A stretch of DNA of 64,000 bases, taken from assembly GCA_937915375.1 (NCBI GenBank), contig CALDMO010000043.1, positions 62,001 to 126,000 on the forward strand. The letters run 5' to 3'. Position 1 is the first letter of the stretch; each line of letters starts with the position of its first letter. Made by a program: the position numbers and the translations under genes. The notes under the pieces are model-generated. The model made no database searches, was not told where the DNA came from, and saw only the letters and a program-made list of their open reading frames with translations. This document shows positions 26,276 through 34,224 of the stretch, one piece after another. The stretch is from an uncultured Marvinbryantia sp. (GTDB lineage Bacteria; Bacillota; Clostridia; Lachnospirales; Lachnospiraceae).

Positions 26276-27331
26276 ATGAAAAAATATATTCACGGTGGCG
26301 ATATTTATCGTTATCCGGGTGTTCTGGATTTTTCAGTGAACTGCAATCCGTACGGAATGCCGGACGGCGTGAAAAAAGCAGTAATAGAGGGATTGAATCA
26401 GGCGGAATGTTATCCGGATGTGAATTGTATACGATTAAGAAAAGCCATCGGCGAGGCAGAAAAGATTCCGCAGGAACAGATCATCTGTGGAAATGGGGCG
26501 GCAGAACTGATTTTTGCGCTGGTATTTGCCTTAAAGCCGAAAAAAGCGCTGCTGATGGCGCCGACGTTTGCAGAATATCAGCAGGCATTGGAGGCGGTCG
26601 GCTGCGAGGTCTGTTACGCATGGTTGAAAAAAGAAAATGGTTTTGTTCCGGACGAGGAGATTATCGAACAGATTTCCGAAGAAACGGATCTGGTATTTTT
26701 CTGCAACCCGAATAATCCGACCGGAGTGGCGTCAGAACGCGTTTATGTGAGGCGACTGGCCGACAGGTGTCGGTCGTACGGCGCTTTTCTGGTACTGGAT
26801 GAGTGTTTTATTGATTTCCTGGAACAGCCGGAACAGTATACGATGAAGGCATTTTTAAATGAATTTCCGGGGATATTTTTACTGAAAGCGTTTACAAAAA
26901 AATATGCTATGCCTGGGCTGCGCCTGGGATACGGATTCTGCAGTGATGAGCAGATTTTGGAAAAAACGGCGGCAGTTATGCAGCCCTGGAATGTTTCTGC
27001 GCTAGCACAGGAGGCAGGAATCGCTGCCTTAAAGGAAACGGCATATGTGCGGGAAACCTTAGAAAAAATACGCGGGCAGCGAAAGATTCTGATCGAAGGG
27101 CTGAAACAGTTTGGCTGCAGGGTATACGCGTCTGAGGCAAATTATATCTTTTTTCAGGGACCGAAGCAGTTGGCAAAGAAATGCCTGGAATATGGTATTC
27201 TGATTCGCGACTGCAGCAATTATGAGGGACTCTCAGAGGGCTTTTATCGGATCGCCGTGCGTAAACCGGAAGAAAACCAGATGTTTTTGGCAACGCTGCG
27301 GACGATCATAGAGACGAAAGGTGGGAAATAA
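26276..27331 (+). CDS. cobD: L-threonine-O-3-phosphate decarboxylase
   Basis: 351 residues of the class I PLP aminotransferase fold, close to histidinol-phosphate aminotransferase. Start 'HGGDIYRYPGVLDFSVNCNP' is typical of CobD; 'CNPNNPTG' and the PLP lysine in 'AFTKKYAMPGLRLGY' (Lys208) are intact. Produces (R)-1-amino-2-propanol phosphate for CbiB, the preceding gene. ATG 26276 follows AAAGGAGCAGCTTT. The threonine kinase (PduX) that supplies its substrate is not in the window. Assignment over HisC rests on context and the N-terminal motif. Confidence 0.93.
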   Translation: MKKYIHGGDIYRYPGVLDFSVNCNPYGMPDGVKKAVIEGLNQAECYPDVNCIRLRKAIGEAEKIPQEQIICGNGAAELIFALVFALKPKKALLMAPTFAEYQQALEAVGCEVCYAWLKKENGFVPDEEIIEQISEETDLVFFCNPNNPTGVASERVYVRRLADRCRSYGAFLVLDECFIDFLEQPEQYTMKAFLNEFPGIFLLKAFTKKYAMPGLRLGYGFCSDEQILEKTAAVMQPWNVSALAQEAGIAALKETAYVRETLEKIRGQRKILIEGLKQFGCRVYASEANYIFFQGPKQLAKKCLEYGILIRDCSNYEGLSEGFYRIAVRKPEENQMFLATLRTIIETKGGK

Positions 27332-27333
27332 TA

Positions 27334-28842
27334 GTGGCAAAAGCGATTATGATACAGGGAACAATGTCAAATGCGGGAAAGAGCCTGCTTGCGGCGGGAC
27401 TTTGCCGTATTTTCAGACAGGATGGTTACCGCGTGGCGCCGTTTAAATCACAAAATATGGCGCTGAATTCTTTTATCACAGAGGAAGGCCTTGAGATGGG
27501 ACGAGCTCAGGTCATGCAGGCAGAGTCAGCTGGGATCAAGCCGTCTGTTTTGATGAATCCGATTTTATTAAAACCGACCAACGATGTCGGCAGTCAGGTG
27601 ATCGTGAACGGAGAAGTGTTGGGAACGATGAGTGCCCGGGAGTATTTCAAATATAAAAAGCAGCTGATTCCAAAGGTGATGGAGGCGTATCACAAGCTGG
27701 CAGAGGAGTATGATATTATTGTGATCGAGGGTGCGGGAAGTCCGGCGGAAATTAATTTAAAACGGGAAGATATCGTAAATATGGGTATGGCAAAGCAGGC
27801 AAAAGCGCCGGTGCTTTTGGTCGGGGATATCGACCGCGGCGGTGTGTTTGCCCAGCTTGTCGGGACTGTTTGGCTGCTGGAAGAGGACGAACAGAAGATG
27901 ATAAAGGGCATGATCATTAACAAATTTCGCGGTGACAAGACAATTTTGGAACCGGGTGTGGCTGCGCTTGAGGAAAAAACAAAAATTCCGGTTGTCGGCG
28001 TAGCGCCTTATATGGAACTTGAGGTGGACGATGAGGATAGTTTGACGGAACGTTTTTCTGGACAGCAGGAGGTCGGTCTGATCGATATTGCTGTGATCCG
28101 TCTGCCGCGTATTTCTAATTTTACAGATTTCAACGCGCTTGAGATTATCCCGGGCGTTTCTGTTCGTTATGTAAAGAGTGTGCAGGAGCTGAAAAATCCG
28201 GACATGATTATTTTGCCGGGAACGAAAAATACGATGGAGGATCTTCTGTGGATGCGTCAAAATGGACTGGAGGCGGCCGTTTTGAAAAAAGCAGCGGAAC
28301 AAAAAGTAATTTTCGGTATTTGCGGCGGTTATCAGATGTTGGGAGAAACACTTTCTGATCCGCAGCATGTAGAGGCGGGCGGCGAGATGAAAGGTATTGG
28401 CCTTTTGTCGGTAGACACGACGTTTACCGCTTCTAAGACGCGCACGCGTGTGCAGGGAACATTTACCGGAACGGACGGCATTTTGAAAAATCTGGAAGGT
28501 ACGCCGCTGGAAGGGTACGAGATTCATATGGGGGAAAGTACCTTAAAAGAGGACGCACGCAGTTTCACAGAGATCACAGACATGGTTGCAGGGAATTCAA
28601 AATCGGACGGCGCATATTGCGGCAATGTATATGGTACATATGTACATGGTGTGTTCGATTGCGAAGAGGTGGCAAAGAAGATCGTGGGAGCGCTTGGAGA
28701 GCGGAAAGGAATTGATGTTTCAGAAATGACCGGCATGGATCTGGCAGCGTTTAAAGAAACACAGTATGATAAACTGGCGCAGGGACTGCGGGAACATCTC
28801 GATATGAAAAAAATCTATGAGATTCTTGAGGCGGGTATTTAA
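27334..28842 (+). CDS. cbiP: Cobyric acid synthase
   Basis: 502 residues. Amidates the b, d, e and g carboxylates of adenosylcobyrinate diamide using glutamine. 'IMIQGTMSNAGKSLLAAGL' (P-loop variant), 'FKSQNMALNS' and 'GAGSPAEINL' mark the synthetase part; 'GICGGYQMLGE' with nucleophile Cys330 and 'GTYVHGVFD' mark the glutaminase part. GTG start two bases after the cobD stop, with GGTGGGAAATAATA upstream. The reaction requires an adenosylated substrate, but no adenosyltransferase gene is present here. Confidence 0.94.
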   Translation: MAKAIMIQGTMSNAGKSLLAAGLCRIFRQDGYRVAPFKSQNMALNSFITEEGLEMGRAQVMQAESAGIKPSVLMNPILLKPTNDVGSQVIVNGEVLGTMSAREYFKYKKQLIPKVMEAYHKLAEEYDIIVIEGAGSPAEINLKREDIVNMGMAKQAKAPVLLVGDIDRGGVFAQLVGTVWLLEEDEQKMIKGMIINKFRGDKTILEPGVAALEEKTKIPVVGVAPYMELEVDDEDSLTERFSGQQEVGLIDIAVIRLPRISNFTDFNALEIIPGVSVRYVKSVQELKNPDMIILPGTKNTMEDLLWMRQNGLEAAVLKKAAEQKVIFGICGGYQMLGETLSDPQHVEAGGEMKGIGLLSVDTTFTASKTRTRVQGTFTGTDGILKNLEGTPLEGYEIHMGESTLKEDARSFTEITDMVAGNSKSDGAYCGNVYGTYVHGVFDCEEVAKKIVGALGERKGIDVSEMTGMDLAAFKETQYDKLAQGLREHLDMKKIYEILEAGI

Positions 28843-28913
28843 GGAGTCTGAAAAAACACGGCTGAAAAAGCAGGCTGTGCACAGCAGGAACAGATGGAAA
28901 GGCAGGTTAGGAT

Positions 28914-29549
28914 ATGAAAATACAGTTGGAAAAAGTAGAGCCGCGGGAAATTGAGGCCAGAAGTTTTGAAATCATTACGGAGGAACTGGGAGAAAAAAAG
29001 CTGATTCCGGGAACAGAGCCGATTGTGAAACGGTGTATCCATACAAGCGCGGATTTCGAGTACGCGGACAGCCTCTGTTTTTCAGACGGAGCAGTGGAGG
29101 CAGCTTTGGAAGCGATTCGAAACGGTGCTTCGATCGTGACGGATACCCAGATGGCAAAAGCTGGTATTAATAAGAAAACGCTGGCGAAATATGGCGGCGA
29201 GGTGTATTGTTTTATGTCTGATGAAGATGTGGCTGAACAGGCAAAGAAATCCGGCAGTACCAGAGCAGCCGCCAGTATGGAAAAGGCGGCGGCGCTTGAT
29301 AAGCCAGTGATTTTTGCAATCGGTAACGCGCCTACTGCGCTGATAAGGCTCTACGAGCTGATACAGGAACAAAAGATTACTCCACATTTGATCATCGGTG
29401 TTCCGGTCGGTTTTGTAAATGTCGTGCAGTCCAAGGAACTGATCATGGAAACGGATGTGCCGTATATTGTAGCCAGAGGCAGAAAAGGGGGAAGTAATAT
29501 TGCGGCCTGCATCTGCAATGCGCTTTTGTATATGCTTGACAGAAATTAA
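28914..29549 (+). CDS. cbiC: Cobalt-precorrin-8 methylmutase
   Basis: 211 residues. Moves the C11 methyl group to C12 to give cobyrinate. 'EIEARSFEIITEEL', 'KRCIHTSADFEYAD' with the catalytic histidine, 'IVTDTQMAKAGINK' and 'GVPVGFVNVVQSKE' are diagnostic. Last gene of the ring operon, 71 bases after cbiP and with GGCAGGTTAGGAT upstream. No distinct terminator is seen before the next promoter, so some read-through into the cbiK riboswitch leader is possible. Confidence 0.95.
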   Translation: MKIQLEKVEPREIEARSFEIITEELGEKKLIPGTEPIVKRCIHTSADFEYADSLCFSDGAVEAALEAIRNGASIVTDTQMAKAGINKKTLAKYGGEVYCFMSDEDVAEQAKKSGSTRAAASMEKAAALDKPVIFAIGNAPTALIRLYELIQEQKITPHLIIGVPVGFVNVVQSKELIMETDVPYIVARGRKGGSNIAACICNALLYMLDRN

Positions 29550-29558
29550 GATTTTTGC

Positions 29559-29587
29559 TTGTAACTTTGATTATATGGTGTTATACT
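29559..29587 (+). promoter_or_regulatory. Promoter of the cbiK/ABC operon
   Basis: TTGTAA (29559-29564), 17-base spacer, TATACT (29582-29587), 57 bases before the riboswitch core. Confidence 0.6.
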
Positions 29588-29644
29588 AAATGAGAAATTG
29601 AATATAGAAAGCAAACGGTGCCGATGCAGACGGAATAATCTTTT

Positions 29645-29812
29645 CTGTGTTGGTTAAAAGGGAAACAGGTGTAAATCCTGTACGATCTCGTCACTGTAAA
29701 CAAGGAGCGCTGGCCATGTGTAAGACCGATATACTTCGGAAAACACATCCACTGGGAAACCGGGAAGGAGGCCTGTTGCGTTGAGCTGTAAGTCAGGAAA
29801 CCTGCCGATTGC
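29645..29812 (+). ncRNA. Cobalamin riboswitch upstream of cbiK
   Basis: Close to textbook. AAAAGGGAAACAGGTGTAAA starts the core, then ATCCTGTACGATCTCGTCAC and TGTAAACAAGGAGCG, a variable arm, CCACTGGGAAACCGGGAAGG, and the B12 box AGTCAGGAAACCTGCC at 29791-29806. It is followed about 70 bases later by a strong terminator, so it should switch off the downstream cobaltochelatase and transporter genes when cobalamin is plentiful. Confidence 0.95.
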
Positions 29813-29876
29813 TGGTACGGGAATAATGTTATTCCAGATCACGAGTAATTGATTGTGCCATAGAAAAATATCATTC

Positions 29877-29910
29877 AGATCTTTTACTCAGCGGTAAAGG
29901 ATCTTTTTTG
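29877..29910 (+). terminator. Riboswitch-controlled terminator before cbiK
   Basis: AGATCTTTTAC pairs with GTAAAGGATCT (one G-T pair, loop TCAGCG), followed by TTTTTTG. It lies between the riboswitch and the cbiK start. Confidence 0.85.
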
Positions 29911-30050
29911 TTGTGAAAAAGACTGGTCTTTGCGCTGAAAATTTGTTTGATGGGATCATGACGATATTCCTGTACTTATGTATGCTGATGCAAATTTTAA
30001 AATACATCAGAGGAAAGATAAACGTCTTATCTGAAAAAGGAGGAAAAATC

Positions 30051-31043
30051 ATGAAAAGAAAAGTATTCAGAACAGTATTGGCAGGTGTAAGTCTGAGCAC
30101 GGCGCTGACAATGGGAGCAGCTGCGGCGCAGGCGGAGGAAACGACAGAGACAGTGGAAACAGAAGCAGCCCAGACGGAAGCGGGGGCGGATGAAGAGGAT
30201 TACACAACAGGTGATGCGTCTCTGGATAATATCAGAAATCAGGATGAGATCGGTGAGAACGAGCTTCTGGTTATGAGTTTCGGAACAAGCTTCAATGACA
30301 GCAGACGGCTGACGATAGGAGCAATTGAAGACGCGATTGAAAAAGCGCTTCCGGACTGGTCCGTCAGACGTGGTTTTACCGCGAATATTGTAATCGATCA
30401 TATTGAACGCAGAGACGGATATCACATTGATGATATTAACGAGGCTTTGGACCGCGCAGTTGACAATGGCGTAAAAAATCTTGTTGTTCAGCCAACACAT
30501 TTGATGAATGGCATTGAGTATGAGGAAGTGACCGGTAAGCTGGCAGAATATGCAGACAGCTTTGAAAAAGTGGCAGTCGGTGAACCGCTTCTGACGTCAG
30601 ACGAAGACTTTGATATCGTTGCAGATGCGATCGTGGAAGCAACTGCAGATTATGATGACGGTGAGACGGCGATCTGCTTTATGGGACACGGTACCGAACA
30701 TGAGGCAAACGCGGTTTACCAGAAAATGCAGGATATTCTGACAGAAAAAGGTAAGACAAATTATTTTGTCGGTACGGTAGAAGGCGCGCCGACACTGGAT
30801 GATGTCCTTTCAGCAGTGCAGGCGGGTGAGTACAAAAAAGTAGTGCTCAGACCATTGATGGTAGTAGCGGGAGACCATGCAAATAATGATATGGCAGGTG
30901 ACGAAGAAGGAACCTGGAAGAATGTGTTTGAAGAAGCCGGCTATGAAGTGGACGTAGTTCTTGAAGGGCTTGGTCAGATTCCGGCAATTCAGGATCTGTA
31001 TGTGGCACATGCACAGGCGGCGGTTGAATCACTGGCAGAGTAA
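30051..31043 (+). CDS. cbiK: Exported anaerobic sirohydrochlorin cobaltochelatase
   Basis: 330 residues. The start 'MKRKVFRTVLAGVSLSTALT' followed by 'MGAAAAQAEE' is a Sec signal peptide with likely cleavage after AQA. An acidic Thr/Glu linker (about 30-65) follows. The CbiK domain starts at 'LLVMSFGTSF', has the metal-ligand histidine regions 'VQPTHLMNG', 'CFMGHGTEHEAN' and 'LMVVAGDHANNDMAG'. CbiK inserts cobalt into sirohydrochlorin. Usually it is cytoplasmic; a periplasmic form (CbiK-P) is known in Desulfovibrio. No other cobaltochelatase is in the window. ATG 30051 follows AAGGAGGAAAAATC. First gene of a riboswitch-controlled set with an ABC importer. Confidence 0.92.
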   Translation: MKRKVFRTVLAGVSLSTALTMGAAAAQAEETTETVETEAAQTEAGADEEDYTTGDASLDNIRNQDEIGENELLVMSFGTSFNDSRRLTIGAIEDAIEKALPDWSVRRGFTANIVIDHIERRDGYHIDDINEALDRAVDNGVKNLVVQPTHLMNGIEYEEVTGKLAEYADSFEKVAVGEPLLTSDEDFDIVADAIVEATADYDDGETAICFMGHGTEHEANAVYQKMQDILTEKGKTNYFVGTVEGAPTLDDVLSAVQAGEYKKVVLRPLMVVAGDHANNDMAGDEEGTWKNVFEEAGYEVDVVLEGLGQIPAIQDLYVAHAQAAVESLAE

Positions 31044-31064
31044 GAGGGGGTTTGCTGGTAATAG

Positions 31065-31092
31065 ACGAAGCGGAAAATGATTTCCGCTTCGT
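31065..31092 (+). terminator. Intercistronic hairpin after cbiK
   Basis: A perfect 12-bp stem (ACGAAGCGGAAA with TTTCCGCTTCGT, loop ATGA) lies between cbiK and the next gene. The following TTTCAAAAG is a poor T-run, so it may reduce rather than block transcription, or protect the cbiK mRNA end. Confidence 0.55.
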
Positions 31093-31132
31093 TTCAAAAG
31101 AAGAAAGAAACGGATAAGAAGAGGAGACGAAC

Positions 31133-32029
31133 ATGAAGAAATTAAAAGGAATCGCAGCGCTTACAGCAGCGGCAATGATGCTGATAGCTTTTGGGGCAGG
31201 CAGCAGCGCCAAGGAACAGACAGAAGTGATGTCAGAAACAGAAAATGCGAAGGTAGCATCTGCCGATGAAATGGCGGAACCGGAAGAAATTGTGGAAGAC
31301 TGGATGGTTCCGATCAAAGGAGAGGAGCTGAATGACGGTATCTACGAGATCGAGGTGCGCAGCAGTTCTTCTATGTTTAAAGTGGTTGACTGTAGATTGA
31401 CGGTAAAAGAAGGCGAGATGACGGCCGTTATGACAATGGGCGGCACCGGGTATCTGAATGTTTTTATGGGAACCGGTGAAGAAGCGGTTAATGCGTCTGA
31501 GGAAACATACATTCCTTTTGAAGAGACGGCGGATGGTGCGCATACGTTTACTGTTCCGGTGGAAGCGCTGGATCAGGGGATTGATTGCGCGGCTTTCAGC
31601 AAAAAGAAAGAAAAATGGTATGACCGTGTTCTGGTATTTTTGTCAACTTCTTTGCCGGCGGAAGCATTTAAAGAATTAAAAGTGACGACAGCGGAGGATT
31701 TGAAGCTGGAGGACGGCACTTATCTTGCAGAAGGAACACTTTCAGGCGGTTCAGGGAGAACAACGATTGAATCTCCGTCAAGAATTACGGTTGAGAACGG
31801 TGAGTTGACGGCGGAAGTGGTTTTTTCCAGCCCGAATTACGATTATATGCTGGTTGATGATGAAAAATATGAGATGGTGAATACGGAAGGAAATTCGACA
31901 TTTCTGATTCCGATACCAGGCTTTGATTATAATATTCCGGTGGTTGCGGATACGATTGCTATGAGTACACCGCATGAAATTGCGTATACGATCAGTTTTG
32001 ACTCTGCAACGATCGAAAAGGTGGAATAA
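31133..32029 (+). CDS. Exported protein with two related beta-rich domains, function unknown
   Basis: 298 residues. A signal peptide (about 1-26, ending near 'FGAGSSAKE') and an acidic linker lead into two similar domains of about 105 residues. Domain 1 (about 64-170) starts 'LNDGIYEIEVRSSS' and has 'VKEGEMTAVMTMGGTGYLNV'; domain 2 (about 190-295) starts 'LEDGTYLAEGTLSG' and has 'VENGELTAEVVFSSPNYDYM' and 'STPHEIAYTISFDS'. The matching DGxY and GExTA positions indicate an internal duplication. I do not recognise a named family. It lies between cbiK and the ABC binding protein, four bases before the latter, so a role in surface capture of a corrinoid, cobalt or tetrapyrrole is a reasonable guess only. 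Confidence 0.8.
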   Translation: MKKLKGIAALTAAAMMLIAFGAGSSAKEQTEVMSETENAKVASADEMAEPEEIVEDWMVPIKGEELNDGIYEIEVRSSSSMFKVVDCRLTVKEGEMTAVMTMGGTGYLNVFMGTGEEAVNASEETYIPFEETADGAHTFTVPVEALDQGIDCAAFSKKKEKWYDRVLVFLSTSLPAEAFKELKVTTAEDLKLEDGTYLAEGTLSGGSGRTTIESPSRITVENGELTAEVVFSSPNYDYMLVDDEKYEMVNTEGNSTFLIPIPGFDYNIPVVADTIAMSTPHEIAYTISFDSATIEKVE

Positions 32030-32032
32030 TAC

Positions 32033-33169
32033 ATGAGATACGGAAAAGCCATTGCGGCATTTGGTGTAAATATGATTCTTCTTGGGGCATCCTGTACAGT
32101 AGTACAGGGTGCCGAACTCATATCCGGTCTGACATACAGTCACAGCATGGAGTTAGAATATGCCAGACAGTTTACCGTTGATTATTATGAAGGCGATTAT
32201 GTGCTGATAACGATTCCAGAAGATATGCAGCGGTTTCTTGTTGTGCCGGAGGGAAAGACAGCGCCGGAAAATTTAAGCGAAGAGATTACTGTATTGCAGC
32301 AGCCGCTGGAAAATATTTATTTGGTGGCAACTTCAGCAATGGATTTATTCCGGGCAATTGACGGCATCAGCAGTATCCGTCTCTCCGGGACGGATATGGA
32401 CGGCTGGTATATTGAGGAAGCAAAAGAAGCAATGAAAGCCGGGGATATGATTTATGCGGGCAAGTATAATGCACCCGATTATGAACGGATCCTGGCAAAT
32501 AATTGTGAATTGGCGGTGGAGTCAACGATGATTTATCATACGCCGGAAGTAAAGGAAAAACTGGAGTCTTTTGGTATTCCGGTGCTGGCGGAACGCTCCA
32601 GTTATGAGAGTCATCCGCTAGGCAGAACAGAGTGGATGAAACTGTATGCCGTGCTGTTGGACAAGGAGGAAGAAGCGCAGAACTTTTTTGATGAACAGCA
32701 GAAGTCGCTGGCAGAGGTACTTAAAGATAAAAATACCGGGAAAACGGTGGCATTTTTCTTTATCAGTTCTAATGGCTATGTGAATGTGCGAAAGTCCGGT
32801 GATTATGTTCCGAAAATGATTGAGCTGGCAGGAGGAAAGTATATTTTTCCAGAGTTGGGCGATGAGGAAAACGCGCTTTCAACAATGAATATGCAGATGG
32901 AAGATTTTTATGCCGGAGCGAAAGATGCGGATTATCTGATTTACAACAGCTCCATTGACGCGGAGCTGCACTCTCTTGATGAGATGCTGGATAAAAGCCC
33001 TTTGCTGGCAGATTTTAAAGCAGTAAAAGAGGGAAATGTCTGGTGTACACAGAAAAATCTGTTTCAGGAAACTACCGGGCTGCCGGCGTTGATCACAGAC
33101 ATTCACCGGATGCTTGTCAATGAGGATCCATCCTTGAAAGAACTGACATATATGAACAGACTGGAGTAA
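32033..33169 (+). CDS. Periplasmic-binding-type ABC substrate-binding protein (BtuF/FepB fold)
   Basis: 378 residues. The N-terminus has a signal peptide with 'ILLGASCTVVQG'; the cysteine could be lipidated but the lipobox is imperfect (Gly at -3), so cleavage after VQG is the alternative. The mature part has the helical-backbone binding-protein pattern: 'LVATSAMDLFRAIDGISSI', 'APDYERILANNCELAVEST', 'SHPLGRTEWMKLYAVLL', and C-terminal 'FQETTGLPALITDIHRML'. Relatives bind corrinoids, haem or siderophores. Cobalamin-riboswitch control favours a corrinoid or cobalt-linked substrate. Followed three bases later by the FecCD permease. Confidence 0.85.
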   Translation: MRYGKAIAAFGVNMILLGASCTVVQGAELISGLTYSHSMELEYARQFTVDYYEGDYVLITIPEDMQRFLVVPEGKTAPENLSEEITVLQQPLENIYLVATSAMDLFRAIDGISSIRLSGTDMDGWYIEEAKEAMKAGDMIYAGKYNAPDYERILANNCELAVESTMIYHTPEVKEKLESFGIPVLAERSSYESHPLGRTEWMKLYAVLLDKEEEAQNFFDEQQKSLAEVLKDKNTGKTVAFFFISSNGYVNVRKSGDYVPKMIELAGGKYIFPELGDEENALSTMNMQMEDFYAGAKDADYLIYNSSIDAELHSLDEMLDKSPLLADFKAVKEGNVWCTQKNLFQETTGLPALITDIHRMLVNEDPSLKELTYMNRLE

Positions 33170-33172
33170 ATC

Positions 33173-34183
33173 ATGCGCGGAAAAACAAATCTGAGATATC
33201 TGGTTTCCTTTATAATGTTGTTTATTTTACTGACGCTTCTGCTCATTTGGAATATCAATTCCGGGAGTGTGGATTTAAGTGTTGGTGAGATTGTTCAGAT
33301 TTTGATGAAAAAGACAGGAGAAGAAACTGCTGTAAATATTATATGGGAGATCCGTCTGCCTCGTCTGCTGTCGGCATTGGTACTGGGAGGAGCGCTTTCT
33401 GTATCTGGTTTTCTTTTGCAGACATTTTTCGGTAATCCGATTGCCGGACCGTTTGTTTTGGGGATTTCATCCGGGGCAAAGCTGGTTGTTTCACTGGTAA
33501 TGGTTTATATGCTGGGCAGGGGAGCGACAACCGGATCAGCGATGATGATCATTGCGGCATTTGCCGGATCCCTTCTTTCCATGGCGTTTATTCTCGCGGT
33601 ATCTCATAAAGTAAAAAATATGGCGATGCTTGTTACCTGCGGGATTATGATCGGCTATATCTGCTCGGCAGTGACAGATTTTGTGGTTACTTTTGCGGAT
33701 GATTCCAATATTGTCAATCTTCATAACTGGTCACTGGGCAGTTTTTCCGGGATGACGTGGGAGAACCTCGAACTGATGACGGCGGTGATTTTTCTTACGC
33801 TGCTTTTTACTTTTTTTCTTTCCAAACCAATCGGCGCATATCAGCTGGGTGAAGTTTACGCGCGGAATATGGGGGTAAATATCAGGCTGTTCCGTGTGCT
33901 GCTAATCTTGCTGTCGAGTATATTTTCAGCAACGGTGACGGCTTATGCCGGGCCGATTTCGTTTGTCGGTATTGCGGTTCCTCATCTGATGAAGAGTCTT
34001 TTACGGACAGCAAAACCGATTCTGGTGATTCCGGCCTGTTTTCTGGGAGGAGCGGTATTCTGTCTGTTTTGCGATCTGCTGGCGAGGACAATGTTTGCGC
34101 CGACAGAACTTTCTATCAGTTCGGTGACGGCGGTATTCGGCGCGCCGGTTGTAATTTACATGATGATGCGCAGAAAGAGATAG
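33173..34183 (+). CDS. FecCD-family ABC transporter permease
   Basis: 336 residues with about ten membrane helices. The family signature 'RLPRLLSALVLGGALSVSGFLLQ' (trimmed here: RLPRLL...SGFLLQ), 'NPIAGPFVLGISSGA' and the ATPase-coupling region 'RNMGVNIRLFRVLLI' are clear, as is 'GPISFVGIAVPHLMKSLL'. BtuC/FecCD-type permeases import vitamin B12, haem and ferric siderophores. It is translated directly after the binding protein and 41 bases before the ATPase gene. Confidence 0.92.
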   Translation: MRGKTNLRYLVSFIMLFILLTLLLIWNINSGSVDLSVGEIVQILMKKTGEETAVNIIWEIRLPRLLSALVLGGALSVSGFLLQTFFGNPIAGPFVLGISSGAKLVVSLVMVYMLGRGATTGSAMMIIAAFAGSLLSMAFILAVSHKVKNMAMLVTCGIMIGYICSAVTDFVVTFADDSNIVNLHNWSLGSFSGMTWENLELMTAVIFLTLLFTFFLSKPIGAYQLGEVYARNMGVNIRLFRVLLILLSSIFSATVTAYAGPISFVGIAVPHLMKSLLRTAKPILVIPACFLGGAVFCLFCDLLARTMFAPTELSISSVTAVFGAPVVIYMMMRRKR

Positions 34184-34224
34184 CGGTTTGCGCCGACAGA
34201 AGAACAAAAGGAAGAGAAAGCAGA

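Noticed and set aside
29913..30050. N-terminal extension of CbiK from an upstream start
   Set aside because: The region overlaps the riboswitch terminator region and lacks a ribosome site, while ATG 30051 has AAGGAGG and begins a signal peptide.
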